Shown here piece after piece: positions 8,633-16,487 of a stretch of 64,000 nucleotides of DNA. Source of the stretch: Paenibacillus catalpae (GTDB taxonomy: Bacteria; Bacillota; Bacilli; Paenibacillales; Paenibacillaceae); the NCBI RefSeq assembly GCF_900112695.1, contig NZ_FOMT01000001.1, positions 1,240,001 to 1,304,000 of the forward strand. The letters run 5' to 3'. The notes beneath the pieces were generated by a model that saw nothing but the letters and a program-made list of their open reading frames with translations, was not told the origin of the DNA and searched no databases. A program made the position numbers and the translations under genes. The stretch's first letter is position 1. The number at the start of each line of letters is the position of its first letter.

Positions 8633-9970
8633 GTGCAGTCAAAATTAATTGCTCATGAAAAAAAACTCCTACGTGCAGCTGAGCATAACGCAGGAAAATT
8701 TCGGATAAGCCAGATGGTGGCGATCGGTTGGCTTATATTCGTCATCTGGCTATCCCAGCCGTGGATCCATCAATTATCGCAAACAACAGGTGTAATCGCC
8801 GCTTACCTGATTATTGCGGGTATCGCTTATTTACCTGGCTATATAAGTGCCTTCACTTTGACCAGCTTATTATTGGACAAGAAGGCAGAACTCCCTACCG
8901 CAAACCCTTCAATTCCAATCACAATATTGATCGCAGCCAGGAATGAGGAAAAGGGAATCGGTGAAACGCTTGAACACATTGCACGGCAAGAGTATTTAGG
9001 AATTATTAAAATTATCCTCATTGATAATGGCTCTACGGATAGAACTGTGGAAAAAGCCCGGCAAACCGCTGAGCGGACGGGACTTTCCCTGATGATTCTT
9101 CATGAAGAAATCCCGGGAAAGCATAACGCTTTAAACCGAGGCTTGAAAGAAGTTAACACTCCTTTCCTGATTACACTGGATGCAGATACGTTCTTGCACC
9201 CTTCAGCTATTCGGTTTTTAGCTGCAAAGCTACAGATCTCAGGACCTGACGTTCATGCTGTTGCCGGCTCTCTGCTTGTGCAGAATAATCGAGGTTCATT
9301 TCTAGCCCGCGTTCAGGAATGGGAATATTACTTAAGTATCGCTTCAATCAAACGGATGCAGAGTATTTATCAATCCACCTTAGTAGCTCAAGGCGCCTTC
9401 AGCATCTTTCGCTCGGATGCGGTTAAAGCAGCTGGAGGCTGGCCGGATTCCATTGGCGAGGATATAGTCCTGACTTGGAAATTTTTCGAGAATAATGGCC
9501 GCGTATGCTTTGAGCCGGCCGCCGTTGCTTTTACAGAAGTTCCTGAAAGCTTCATCCATTTAATTCGGCAGCGTAAACGATGGGCACGAGGAATGATTGA
9601 AGCGCTCAAACAAGTTTCCCCTTGGAAGATCAAGGACCCGACAAGCCGGTTTTTTACAGGACTTGATTTGGTCGTTCCTTATATTGACCTGGCCTATACC
9701 TTTATTTGGATACCGGGATTATTTCTTTGCGCATTCGGATATTTCGGTTTGGTCGGACCAAATACCTTGATGGTTTTACCCGTGACACTGATCATTTTTT
9801 ATTTGCTTAATCTGTATCAGAAAAGACTGTTGGGACAACTGGGCATCCATCAGAAGAAAAGCTTTATCGGGCTGCTCGGTTTCATATTCGTCTTTCAGAT
9901 GATCATCGCCCCTGTTGCTTTATCCGGTTATGCTGAAGAGTTTTTCAAGCAAAAACGCGTATGGAAATGA
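8633..9970 (+). CDS. Membrane GT2 glycosyltransferase (PgaC/IcaA/HasA-like)
   Basis: Probable processive beta-glycosyltransferase making a surface polysaccharide at the membrane. Two N-terminal helices (residues ~25-75) precede the GT-A domain with VLIAARNEE-like start, IDNGSTDRT, the DxD motif LDADT, the acceptor Asp GEDIVLTW, and the QRKRWARGM motif equivalent to QxxRW of processive GT2 enzymes. Three or so C-terminal helices follow. The GTG start lies behind a purine-rich GGAGAGTGAGA stretch. No accessory PgaD or deacetylase is adjacent, so the polymer (poly-N-acetylglucosamine or hyaluronan-like) is undetermined. Confidence 0.87.
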   Translation: MQSKLIAHEKKLLRAAEHNAGKFRISQMVAIGWLIFVIWLSQPWIHQLSQTTGVIAAYLIIAGIAYLPGYISAFTLTSLLLDKKAELPTANPSIPITILIAARNEEKGIGETLEHIARQEYLGIIKIILIDNGSTDRTVEKARQTAERTGLSLMILHEEIPGKHNALNRGLKEVNTPFLITLDADTFLHPSAIRFLAAKLQISGPDVHAVAGSLLVQNNRGSFLARVQEWEYYLSIASIKRMQSIYQSTLVAQGAFSIFRSDAVKAAGGWPDSIGEDIVLTWKFFENNGRVCFEPAAVAFTEVPESFIHLIRQRKRWARGMIEALKQVSPWKIKDPTSRFFTGLDLVVPYIDLAYTFIWIPGLFLCAFGYFGLVGPNTLMVLPVTLIIFYLLNLYQKRLLGQLGIHQKKSFIGLLGFIFVFQMIIAPVALSGYAEEFFKQKRVWK

Positions 9971-10041
9971 CCGCCTAGAATGCAATCTTTTGCTTAATCA
10001 TTGTTCATTCGCGGCTCTGCAGTGAGCCTGCTTGTCAACAA

Positions 10042-10080
10042 AGGCTGCCTTCGGATTATCTGTTGGCAGCCTGCTTTTGT
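10042..10080 (+). terminator. Intrinsic terminator after the GT2 gene
   Basis: Stem AGGCTGCC / GGCAGCCT with a 15-nt loop followed by GCTTTTGTTG on the plus strand, ~70 nt past the stop codon. Confidence 0.65.
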
Positions 10081-10113
10081 TGAGCGATTCAAGTAACTGC
10101 TAATATACACAAA

Positions 10114-10143
10114 ATAAAAAAAGCCGCGTTTTACGCGACTTTG
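10114..10143 (-). terminator. Intrinsic terminator after the ECF41 sigma gene
   Basis: Minus-strand stem AAGTCGCG / CGCGGCTT with loop TAAAA and a run of seven T. Confidence 0.8.
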
Positions 10144-10226
10144 GTTGTATATGTTCTATACTCAACTGTAATCTTCATTCAATAAAATTATTCCTTCCTT
10201 AATCTCGAATGTTGACTCTCCATTTA

Positions 10227-11108
10227 CTAACTCTCCGCTTGATCACATAGATGTCTTAACTTTTCCGGATTTGCGACAGTATAGATCGCTTCGATCTTAT
10301 GATCTCGATAAGCAAAAGAATAAACATATTGAATCCCTTTATCCAAACGAATGCGGATTCCGGGGAGCCCGTTAACCATGAGGAACGAGTACGTAAATTT
10401 ACCCGCATGCATGCTGATCACCTTATGATGAAGCTTCAGCACTTGATCAAACCCGACAACAGGCACTTGTGCCGCGTTTACTTTGCCTCCGCCGTCGGAG
10501 TAGAGAACAACATTTTCACTAACTAGTTCAAGAAGCTTCGTCGTATTTCCTTGCAATAGCGAATTCACAAACTCTTTAATCTTCTCCTCCGCAATGGAAA
10601 CCGGCGGTTGTTGGTCCGGGTCGAAATGAATGCTTTTTTTGGCACGGTGAAAAATTTGCCGGCAATTCACACTGCTTTTCCCGACTATATCGGCAATCTC
10701 TTCAAACGAATAATGAAAAATCTCTCGAAGAAGAAAAACCGCCCTTTCCTTTGCACTCAATTGCTGCAGTAGCAAAAGGTAAGCCGTGGAAATCGACTCC
10801 GACCGCAAATACCTACTGGATGGATCGTCGTCCAAATCCCCTTTTTCAATCAGGGGCTCCGGAAGCCATGGACCGACGTACATTTCCCGCTTTTTGGCTG
10901 ACGAGCGCAACAGATCCAGACAACGATTCGTTACGATCTTGTACAGGAATGCCCTTTCGTTTCGGATTGTCCCGACGCCTGTCAGGCCGCCATAGCTCAA
11001 AAAAGCATCTTGTACGATATCCTCCGCATCCATGACGCTGCCGAGCATTCGATAGGCTAACGAAAACAACTCCGTTTTATAACGTTTATATAATTCCTCT
11101 GTGCTCAT
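10227..11108 (-). CDS. ECF41-type RNA polymerase sigma factor with SnoaL-like domain
   Basis: Extracytoplasmic-function sigma factor. Regions 2 (FSLAYRMLGSVMDAEDIVQD) and 4 (LSAKERAVFLLREIF, then an HTH) fill residues ~1-165. A C-terminal SnoaL-like domain of ~115 residues follows, which is the fused regulatory domain of the ECF41 group; the group motifs DGGGK and NPEKL (NPDKL in most members) are both present. The chosen ATG gives ~293 residues, the normal ECF41 length; the longer reading is open but antisense-free coding starts here. The start lies inside the 3' end of the upstream flavoprotein gene, so the two are translationally coupled. ECF41 factors usually pair with an oxidoreductase-type gene and direct their own promoter, which fits here. 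Confidence 0.92.
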   Translation of the reverse strand: MSTEELYKRYKTELFSLAYRMLGSVMDAEDIVQDAFLSYGGLTGVGTIRNERAFLYKIVTNRCLDLLRSSAKKREMYVGPWLPEPLIEKGDLDDDPSSRYLRSESISTAYLLLLQQLSAKERAVFLLREIFHYSFEEIADIVGKSSVNCRQIFHRAKKSIHFDPDQQPPVSIAEEKIKEFVNSLLQGNTTKLLELVSENVVLYSDGGGKVNAAQVPVVGFDQVLKLHHKVISMHAGKFTYSFLMVNGLPGIRIRLDKGIQYVYSFAYRDHKIEAIYTVANPEKLRHLCDQAES

Positions 11109-12387
11109 TAAAGGCATTCCACTCCTTACCCTCAAGGGCGAGCATGTGTTGAATAACTCGTTTGGCGCTTGCCGTCGCGGCATCAACCAATACTTCACCG
11201 TGCGACGCCCATTCTCCTGCAACATATAATCCTTGTATTTCCGGGACGGCGGGTCCGGGATTCTCAAGACGTTTCATATGCATAAAGTCGTGACAAACCG
11301 TTATTTTAGGAAGGTATTGCTTGACAATCAATTCTTCCCGCCATCCCGGCTGCATCAAATCCAGTACGCCTTCTAGTTCGTGCAAATCTTTATCCGAGTC
11401 CGTTTCTTTCCCTTGGTACTTAATGAGCGATATGACTTGCGCGCCATCGTCGCTTAGATAGGCCGCACGCGATTGATTAGTAAGAAGTACGGTCTGATCA
11501 ATCCCGTATGCAAATTGTTGTTTAGGATTGGGAAGTCGTTTCAAGGCCACGTCGAGGCAAGCCGCCGTGATCTCAATTGCTTGTTCTTTCCAGGTATGAA
11601 GGGAGGTTTCCTCTGCAAAGGGCACCAGCTGATTTGCGATTAAAGGCGATGTGGCAAGGACTACATGTTGCGTATCGATTTTCGTTCCGTCCTCACAGAT
11701 AACCTGCCGCACGATCCCGCCCCGGGTATCGATGGACGAGACTTTGGTATTTGTTACAAGCCGCACTCCCAGATCGGATGCCTTTTTTCGCAATTCCTCG
11801 ATTAATTCGCCCCAGCCGCGATCCAGGTACAACACGCCTTTAAGGGCGTTCTGCAGCTGTTTCAATACAGGACCCGCAGCTGGCAAATCCGGCCCGACTA
11901 CATAACTGGCGGCACGCAGTAACGAATAAAAAACATTGCGCACCATGGGATCTCGCAAATTCCCTTCGACCCATTCGCGGACACTGATCTGATCAAATCG
12001 GCGAGTATCCATTTTTATAAGTTTCGTCAGACAGGAAGCAAACTCCATCTTTCCTTTCCAAGACAACAGCGGTGTCGTAAATAAGGATTTCATATCCGAA
12101 GGCAAGGTGTTCAATTTCCCTTTCCAAATGCCATAGGCATCATTCGTAGGCTGCTTTCCTTGCAAAGTCAATCCCAATTCCCGGAAAGTCGCGTACGCAT
12201 CTCCTGTATACAAGGCATGCGCGCCCAAATTGAAGTAAGCTCCTTTTTTCTTGTTGGAAATGGCTCGGCCGCCTAAGCGATCCTGTTTCTCTATGAGCAT
12301 GGTTTGTTTCCCGGCTTTGGCTGCGTAAATTGCTGCGGTTAAACCCGCAACTCCTCCACCAACTACGACTACATCAACCTTTTGCAT
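11086..12387 (-). CDS. FAD-dependent oxidoreductase (amine oxidase/phytoene desaturase-like)
   Basis: Flavoprotein of the amine-oxidase/protoporphyrinogen-oxidase/phytoene-desaturase fold. The N-terminal dinucleotide motif VVVGGGVAGLTAAIYAAKAG and the following GGRA are clear, and the C-terminal FAD motif GLYVAGEWASHGEVLVDAATASAKR closes the domain. Length 433. It is the first gene of the operon with the ECF41 sigma factor, overlapping it by 23 nt. An ECF41-type promoter precedes it. ECF41 partners (COE genes) are carboxymuconolactone decarboxylases, oxidoreductases or epimerases; this one belongs to the oxidoreductase class. Substrate unknown. Confidence 0.9.
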   Translation of the reverse strand: MQKVDVVVVGGGVAGLTAAIYAAKAGKQTMLIEKQDRLGGRAISNKKKGAYFNLGAHALYTGDAYATFRELGLTLQGKQPTNDAYGIWKGKLNTLPSDMKSLFTTPLLSWKGKMEFASCLTKLIKMDTRRFDQISVREWVEGNLRDPMVRNVFYSLLRAASYVVGPDLPAAGPVLKQLQNALKGVLYLDRGWGELIEELRKKASDLGVRLVTNTKVSSIDTRGGIVRQVICEDGTKIDTQHVVLATSPLIANQLVPFAEETSLHTWKEQAIEITAACLDVALKRLPNPKQQFAYGIDQTVLLTNQSRAAYLSDDGAQVISLIKYQGKETDSDKDLHELEGVLDLMQPGWREELIVKQYLPKITVCHDFMHMKRLENPGPAVPEIQGLYVAGEWASHGEVLVDAATASAKRVIQHMLALEGKEWNAFNEHRGII

Positions 12388-12419
12388 CGTTCATCATCCC
12401 TTTCAAATTTTACCTGTAT

Positions 12420-12446
12420 GACGGGCAAGGGATGTGAAGTGTGACA
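12420..12446 (-). promoter_or_regulatory. ECF41-type promoter (TGTCACA - 16 nt - CGTC)
   Basis: On the minus strand TGTCACA is followed after 16 nt by CGTC, 32 nt upstream of the flavoprotein ATG. These are the -35 and -10 elements described for ECF41 sigma factors. It probably drives the flavoprotein-sigma operon and so autoregulates it. Confidence 0.75.
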
Positions 12447-12510
12447 GAAGAGCAAAAAATCGATGAAAAATGGGGCTGATCGCCATCCAATCGAACAAAT
12501 TTTCTGCATA

Positions 12511-12541
12511 AAAACAGCCCGCCGGGGTTTCCCGGCAGGCT
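12511..12541 (-). terminator. Intrinsic terminator after small SH3-like protein gene
   Basis: Minus-strand GC-rich stem CAGCC-GCCGGG / CCCGGC-GGCTG with mismatches, followed by TTTTT. Confidence 0.8.
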
Positions 12542-12561
12542 GAGCAAAACGGAATAAACGA

Positions 12562-13019
12562 TTAGATTTTGAACATACCCATTAACGGCATGATTGACTT
12601 CACCATATTAAGACCGACTTGGACTTTCGGCAGCATTTGTTTAAAGGATCCGAAGAAATTGCTCTGCTGTTCCCCAGCTGCCGGCCCTGAAGGGTTTTCC
12701 GAATTCTCTTGATTTGTTTGAACTCCCCCTCCAGATAAGACTGAAGGGCCGGATAACATTGGCTTGAATAAGCTTGATGCCATGGAACCAAAAGAATTGA
12801 GCGTGCCGATTCCCCCTATCAAGGTATCCAGCAATCCCGATACTTGGACTTCCGGCGTCTTGGAACGATCGGAAAGATTCACTCTCCCGCAGTTCCTGGT
12901 TTCGGAAAGGATCAGCTTATGGTCGTGAATGGCTTGAACCGTTCCGACATAACAGTTACCATCATTTAACAGCACATAAACGGGTTGGCCGACCCAACGT
13001 TTCGCTTTTTTGACCGCAT
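12562..13019 (-). CDS. Small SH3/Sm-like coat-type protein, reading frame joined by a possible -1 frameshift
   Basis: Unrecognised small protein. The open frame from a GTG at 12975 gives 137 residues but lacks the first strand of its N-terminal domain. Reading upstream in the same frame gives KRWVGQPVYV, which continues the domain and matches the neighbour's YIGRRVSAV, yet no start codon exists in that frame. An ATG at 13019, eight bases after GAGGG, reads ATG CGG TCA AAA AAG and meets a stop after 17 codons; a -1 shift at A AAA AAG joins it to the long frame. So either programmed frameshifting, transcript slippage, a real mutation or a one-base homopolymer error. The C-terminal part is Ser/Gly/Gln-rich with a hydrophobic end. 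Confidence 0.6.
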
Positions 13020-13107
13020 GAACTCTTCCCTCTGACTCTCTTTTTTTAGGAGCTTTCCTGGATGCTATTACGATCCCTCTTTTCTCAACGTAATCGTGTC
13101 AGCGTAA

Positions 13108-13506
13108 TTAAATAAAGAAGAAAGGCAAAATGAAAAGTGAAGCAAGGATTGCAAATGGGAAAAAGAAGCAATCTCCGCCGAATCCTCCACAACCCCCACC
13201 GTAACCGCCATAACCTCCACCGTAACCGCCACCGTAACTGTCATAGCCTCCACCGTAACCGTCATAATAACTGGACAGTCTGGCTTTATGCTTGGAGCGG
13301 GTTTGTTTTGTTGAAGGCTTTCCTTTCCGAACAGACGACAAAGATACAGGCTTCTTGTCAAAAATACAGTCCTCCAGCACTAACTTACCGTCTTTTACTC
13401 CCTTTATTGTTCCGATAAAATGACTTCCGTCATAGGTTACCGCACTAACCCTCCGTCCGATATACGGATAGAGCGTCTTATGGCAAACCGGATAAACTTC
13501 CTGCAT
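13108..13506 (-). CDS. Small SH3/Sm-like protein with Gly-Tyr-rich tail (coat-like)
   Basis: 132 residues. The N-terminal ~60 form a small beta-barrel-like domain (YIGRRVSAVTYDG, FIGTIKGVKDGKLVLED) shared with the downstream gene. A basic linker follows, then a YGGGY-type repeat run (residues ~82-110) and a very hydrophobic C-terminus that could insert in a membrane. Gly/Tyr-rich proteins of this kind are frequent in Bacillales spore coats, which is the basis for the guess; function is otherwise unknown. It lies upstream of its paralogue on the same strand. Confidence 0.7.
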   Translation of the reverse strand: MQEVYPVCHKTLYPYIGRRVSAVTYDGSHFIGTIKGVKDGKLVLEDCIFDKKPVSLSSVRKGKPSTKQTRSKHKARLSSYYDGYGGGYDSYGGGYGGGYGGYGGGCGGFGGDCFFFPFAILASLFILPFFFI

Positions 13507-13732
13507 AACCTCATTCCTCCTAACCTGATGCTTATATATTCTAGACTATGAAAAGAACGGCTATAAGGTTTGTACGATTGTCTCCTATTTGCAAAAAAAA
13601 GAGATGTGCTCCATTCTCTCAAGCAATGACAAAAGGTAGAGAGATGACAACTCGAGCATTCAAAAAGCAGCGAAGAATGGGTGCAGTCATGACGGAGATG
13701 ATGCATAGGATATCGGAAGAGGTGAGAAGGCG
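13507..13732. other. Divergent promoter region
   Basis: Separates the coat-like gene and the methyltransferase gene. No clear promoter or repeat was recognised. Confidence 0.4.
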
Positions 13733-14443
13733 TTGGATTATCATACATTACTAGCCCGGCTCGGCGAAGGAAGCGCGCATCCGGGAGGTTTCCAAGCGAC
13801 CAAAGAATTAATCGGGCAAATCGGTTTTCCGCGCGGCACAAAAGTGCTGGAGGCAGGATGCGGAACTGGCCGGACTGCGTGTTATTTAGCCAGCTTGGGC
13901 TGCAACGTGACAGCAATAGACCGGAACGAAGATATGATTCAAAAAGCGACTTACCGTGCGAAGATAAGCGGATTTCCAATCCGCATCGTACAGGCGGATG
14001 CCGCTTCCATGCCTTTTCCGGATGAGACGTTTGATGCCGTTTTTACGGAATCGGTTACGGCTTTTACCGAAGGAAGCTCCGCTATACGCGAATACTGGCG
14101 AGTGCTGAAGCCGAAAGGAGTCCTATACGATCGCGAGCTGGCATTTGCCATAAAATTAACTACGGCGCAAAAGAAAAAACTTCAGTCGTTTTACGGACTT
14201 CATCATCTGCGAACCGTTCCGGAATGGCTGAAGCTGATGAGCAAGTCAAGTTTTCATAAGTGCTCCGCATCTCATTTTTCGCAAATGAAACAACTGGCTG
14301 GCGATAATGACCCTTTGCGGGTAATCGATCACGAACTGTTCACGAAACCAGATGTAGTTGCCATGATGATGAAAAATGAACGCCTGATGAGCAGCTTTTC
14401 CAATGTGATGGGCAGCGTGGTAATTACGGCTTGGAAAGCCTGA
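13733..14443 (+). CDS. Class I SAM-dependent methyltransferase
   Basis: UbiE/Methyltransf_11-like enzyme. The SAM-binding loop VLEAGCGTGRTACYLA (near residue 36), the acidic residue after strand 2 (AIDRNEDM), QADAASMPFPDETFDAVFTES and the post-motif region are in order. Length 236 is normal. The start is TTG behind a purine-rich GAGGTGAGAAGG stretch; the first residues DYHTLLARLGEGSAHPGG are typical for this subfamily. Monocistronic. The substrate is unknown. Confidence 0.85.
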   Translation: MDYHTLLARLGEGSAHPGGFQATKELIGQIGFPRGTKVLEAGCGTGRTACYLASLGCNVTAIDRNEDMIQKATYRAKISGFPIRIVQADAASMPFPDETFDAVFTESVTAFTEGSSAIREYWRVLKPKGVLYDRELAFAIKLTTAQKKKLQSFYGLHHLRTVPEWLKLMSKSSFHKCSASHFSQMKQLAGDNDPLRVIDHELFTKPDVVAMMMKNERLMSSFSNVMGSVVITAWKA

Positions 14444-14489
14444 ATGGATGCCGTGTTCCTACGTCGTCCTGGTCAAGGGCGGGGAAATC

Positions 14490-14524
14490 GAAAAAGAACG
14501 GTCTTCGTAATCGAAGACCGTTCT
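14490..14524 (-). terminator. Strong terminator between convergent genes
   Basis: Perfect 13-bp stem AGAACGGTCTTCG / CGAAGACCGTTCT with loop TAAT. Minus-strand T5 tail serves the alpha/beta hydrolase gene; the plus side lacks a good T run. Confidence 0.85.
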
Positions 14525-14557
14525 GATTGTAAGGCTATAAAGCCATTCAAAACTGTT

Positions 14558-15412
14558 CTAAATGGAACGACCAGACATCTCGGTATGGTTGAAAATTGCG
14601 TTTACGATGACATCCCAATCTTCCCGGTGAAGTTCATGTCCTGTGCCCTCCAAAGTCAGCAATGATGCTTTTGGAATCATCCGAGCAAGAGCGGCCCCAT
14701 GCTCAAAAGGTATGATGGGATCTTCTGTACCGTGAATAACCAAAGCGGGGGCATCGATGCAGCTAGTTCGTACTAAATAGGATTCTCCCCCTGCCAGCAA
14801 TCCGTGATTGTTCATGCTCGCCATGTTGCGGCTTCTATTCATTTCTTCTTTCGCTAGATCATAGATTCTGCCCTCATCAAAAGGATGCTTCGAACCTGCG
14901 AGAACCTTCCATTTGCCAACTGTAAAAGCAATAACAGACGCTTTATTCGTCCAGTCGATTGCTGCTGCATTGGAGAAGTATTCCATTACCTTCTCTTCCA
15001 TCGGCGGCAGGTCGGGGGCAAAATTAGATGTTGAGAGCAACGTAACGGTTAAAACTCTATCCTGATGCCGCAACGCCAGGATTTGGGTTAGCATACCTCC
15101 CATGGAAATCCCTACAATATGTGCTTTTAGGATTCCAAAATAGTCGAGAACATGAATGGCATCGTCAGCCATATCTTCAAAAGAGTATCCGGGATTACCT
15201 GGTTCGTAACAGGTGGACCGGCCGACATCACGATTATCGAATCGAATGATATAAAGTCCTTTGGCGGCTAGACGCTGACAGAAATCTTTTTCCCACCAAA
15301 TCATGGAGGCTTGAGCACCCATGATCAATAATACGGCTGGGTGGTCGGGGTTGCCGAAGCTTTCGGCACAAAGTTCGATTCCGTTTACTTGAAACAGCTG
15401 TTCGCTCATCAC
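14558..15412 (-). CDS. Alpha/beta hydrolase
   Basis: Serine hydrolase of the alpha/beta fold. The nucleophile elbow GISMGG (Ser near residue 103), the acid HGTEDPI and the catalytic His in GTGHELH are in normal order, and the oxyanion region LLIMGAQASMIWW follows the first strands. At 284 residues it resembles esterases and the aclacinomycin methylesterase RdmC family. Tandem GTG-ATG starts follow GAGGAG; either may be used. A terminated leader lies just upstream. Substrate unknown. Confidence 0.88.
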   Translation of the reverse strand: MMSEQLFQVNGIELCAESFGNPDHPAVLLIMGAQASMIWWEKDFCQRLAAKGLYIIRFDNRDVGRSTCYEPGNPGYSFEDMADDAIHVLDYFGILKAHIVGISMGGMLTQILALRHQDRVLTVTLLSTSNFAPDLPPMEEKVMEYFSNAAAIDWTNKASVIAFTVGKWKVLAGSKHPFDEGRIYDLAKEEMNRSRNMASMNNHGLLAGGESYLVRTSCIDAPALVIHGTEDPIIPFEHGAALARMIPKASLLTLEGTGHELHREDWDVIVNAIFNHTEMSGRSI

Positions 15413-15429
15413 TGATCTCTCCTCTATAT

Positions 15430-15464
15430 AAAAAATAAAAAAACACAGGCCGGCTGCCTGTGTT
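15430..15464 (-). terminator. Terminator immediately upstream of the hydrolase gene
   Basis: 9-bp stem AACACAGGC / GCCTGTGTT, loop of 5, then T7 on the minus strand. Its place in front of a same-strand gene suggests an attenuator or the end of a short transcript. Confidence 0.8.
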
Positions 15465-15735
15465 CAAGTAATCGAAAAAGAATGGATTGATCGCGTAACG
15501 AAATCCGAATGGACAAACCAAACACACTTGTGTGATGGATTCCAAGCAGAAATGTTAGCGAACAATAAATATCGGGAGCCGTGTCGGCAGACCATTCTTC
15601 GATTACTATGCACACCATTTAGCCTAAAGTACCATTTTCTGTGCGCTAATAGATCGAAAAATTAGTTTGCCACACGCAACCCTCCGTTCGAAATGAATTG
15701 CATTTATTCTAGCATATGTTCTCATTTGAAGTAAA

Positions 15736-15764
15736 CGAAAAAAACCGCCGTTTAAGCGGTTTTT
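15736..15764 (-). terminator. Terminator after ohr
   Basis: Stem AAAACCGC / GCGGTTTT with T-rich tails in both directions; serves the Ohr gene on the minus strand. Confidence 0.8.
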
Positions 15765-15793
15765 AATGCGATCATAATCGCGTCACCCGATAA

Positions 15794-16222
15794 TTAACCA
15801 ACAACGTTCGAAATGACTTCAATATTGCCGCGTGTCGCTTTCGCGTAAGGACAAACCTTATGCGCTTCATCGACGATTTCTTGAGCGACGCTGCGCTCTA
15901 CGCCTTTAATCGTAATGTCCAGCGTCACAGCCAATACATAGCCGTCGTTCGTATCTTTACCCAGCGTAACGTTAGAGTCGATGGAAATACCTTCGGATTT
16001 AATCTTTTTCATTCGAAGCACTGTGCCCATCGCGCCTTCAAAGCACGCCGCGAACCCTGCTGCGAACAATTGTTCCGGATTTGTTCCCTCTCCGTTACCG
16101 CCTAATTCCTTCGGATATCGCAAATCCACGTTTAGTTTGCCATCGCTGGAAATCGCTTTGCCGTCTCTTCCGCCTTGCACGTTTACGGTTGCTGTGTATA
16201 GTTTCTTTTCAATTTTATCCAT
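15794..16222 (-). CDS. ohr: Organic hydroperoxide resistance protein Ohr (OsmC family)
   Basis: Thiol peroxidase that reduces organic hydroperoxides. The 142-residue protein has both conserved cysteines: the peroxidatic one in AACFEGAM (near residue 60) and the resolving one in VCPYAKATRGN (near 124), and the LYTATVNVQGGRDG N-terminus typical of Ohr. The catalytic Arg is probably in the LRYPKELGG segment. Monocistronic with its own terminator. No OhrR regulator is adjacent, but an inverted repeat in the promoter region may be an operator. Confidence 0.95.
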   Translation of the reverse strand: MDKIEKKLYTATVNVQGGRDGKAISSDGKLNVDLRYPKELGGNGEGTNPEQLFAAGFAACFEGAMGTVLRMKKIKSEGISIDSNVTLGKDTNDGYVLAVTLDITIKGVERSVAQEIVDEAHKVCPYAKATRGNIEVISNVVG

Positions 16223-16257
16223 TCTCGCATACGCTCCTGTTCCTCTTACCCATTAGT

Positions 16258-16288
16258 GAACACAACTATAAGGATATCCCGTGTGTTC
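16258..16288 (-). promoter_or_regulatory. Inverted repeat in the ohr upstream region
   Basis: GAACACA and TGTGTTC arms face each other across 17 nt and flank a TATAGT box on the minus strand. It may be a repressor site. It does not look like the AT-rich OhrR site of B. subtilis. Confidence 0.3.
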
Positions 16289-16487
16289 ATGAGTATACTT
16301 GGGATATACTTGCAATTCGGCTGCTGCTTCCTGCTTCTTATCTGCCTCTCTTCTTACACTTGAATTTTAACAAGAATAAGAACGGAAGCAAAACTGTAGA
16401 AAGTCATGTGTTTACCTATGAAGTTCGGTTGCAAAGCATTGATAAATCTCATGCAGTATGTCAAAAGTCATGCCGGTATTAGCATTT

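Larger units (their letters stand above)
15413..15793 (-). other. 381-nt region with a terminated leader and no clear gene
   Basis: A plausible promoter (TTTACT and TAGAAT, 18-nt spacer, around 15702-15731) could start a ~240-nt minus-strand transcript that ends at the hairpin at 15442-15464, only ~44 nt before the hydrolase start. Short frames here are broken by stops, so a decayed gene is possible. No T-box or known riboswitch motif was found. Confidence 0.4.

Noticed and set aside
13182..13268. CRISPR-like short repeats
   Set aside because: The repeats are YGGGY-type codons of a protein gene, without spacers of constant length.
13437..13979. 180-codon minus-strand frame
   Set aside because: Overlaps the methyltransferase on the opposite strand and lacks a start site or motifs.
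15465..15720. T-box or known riboswitch before the hydrolase
   Set aside because: No T-box sequence or other named riboswitch core was found; kept only as an uncharacterised leader.
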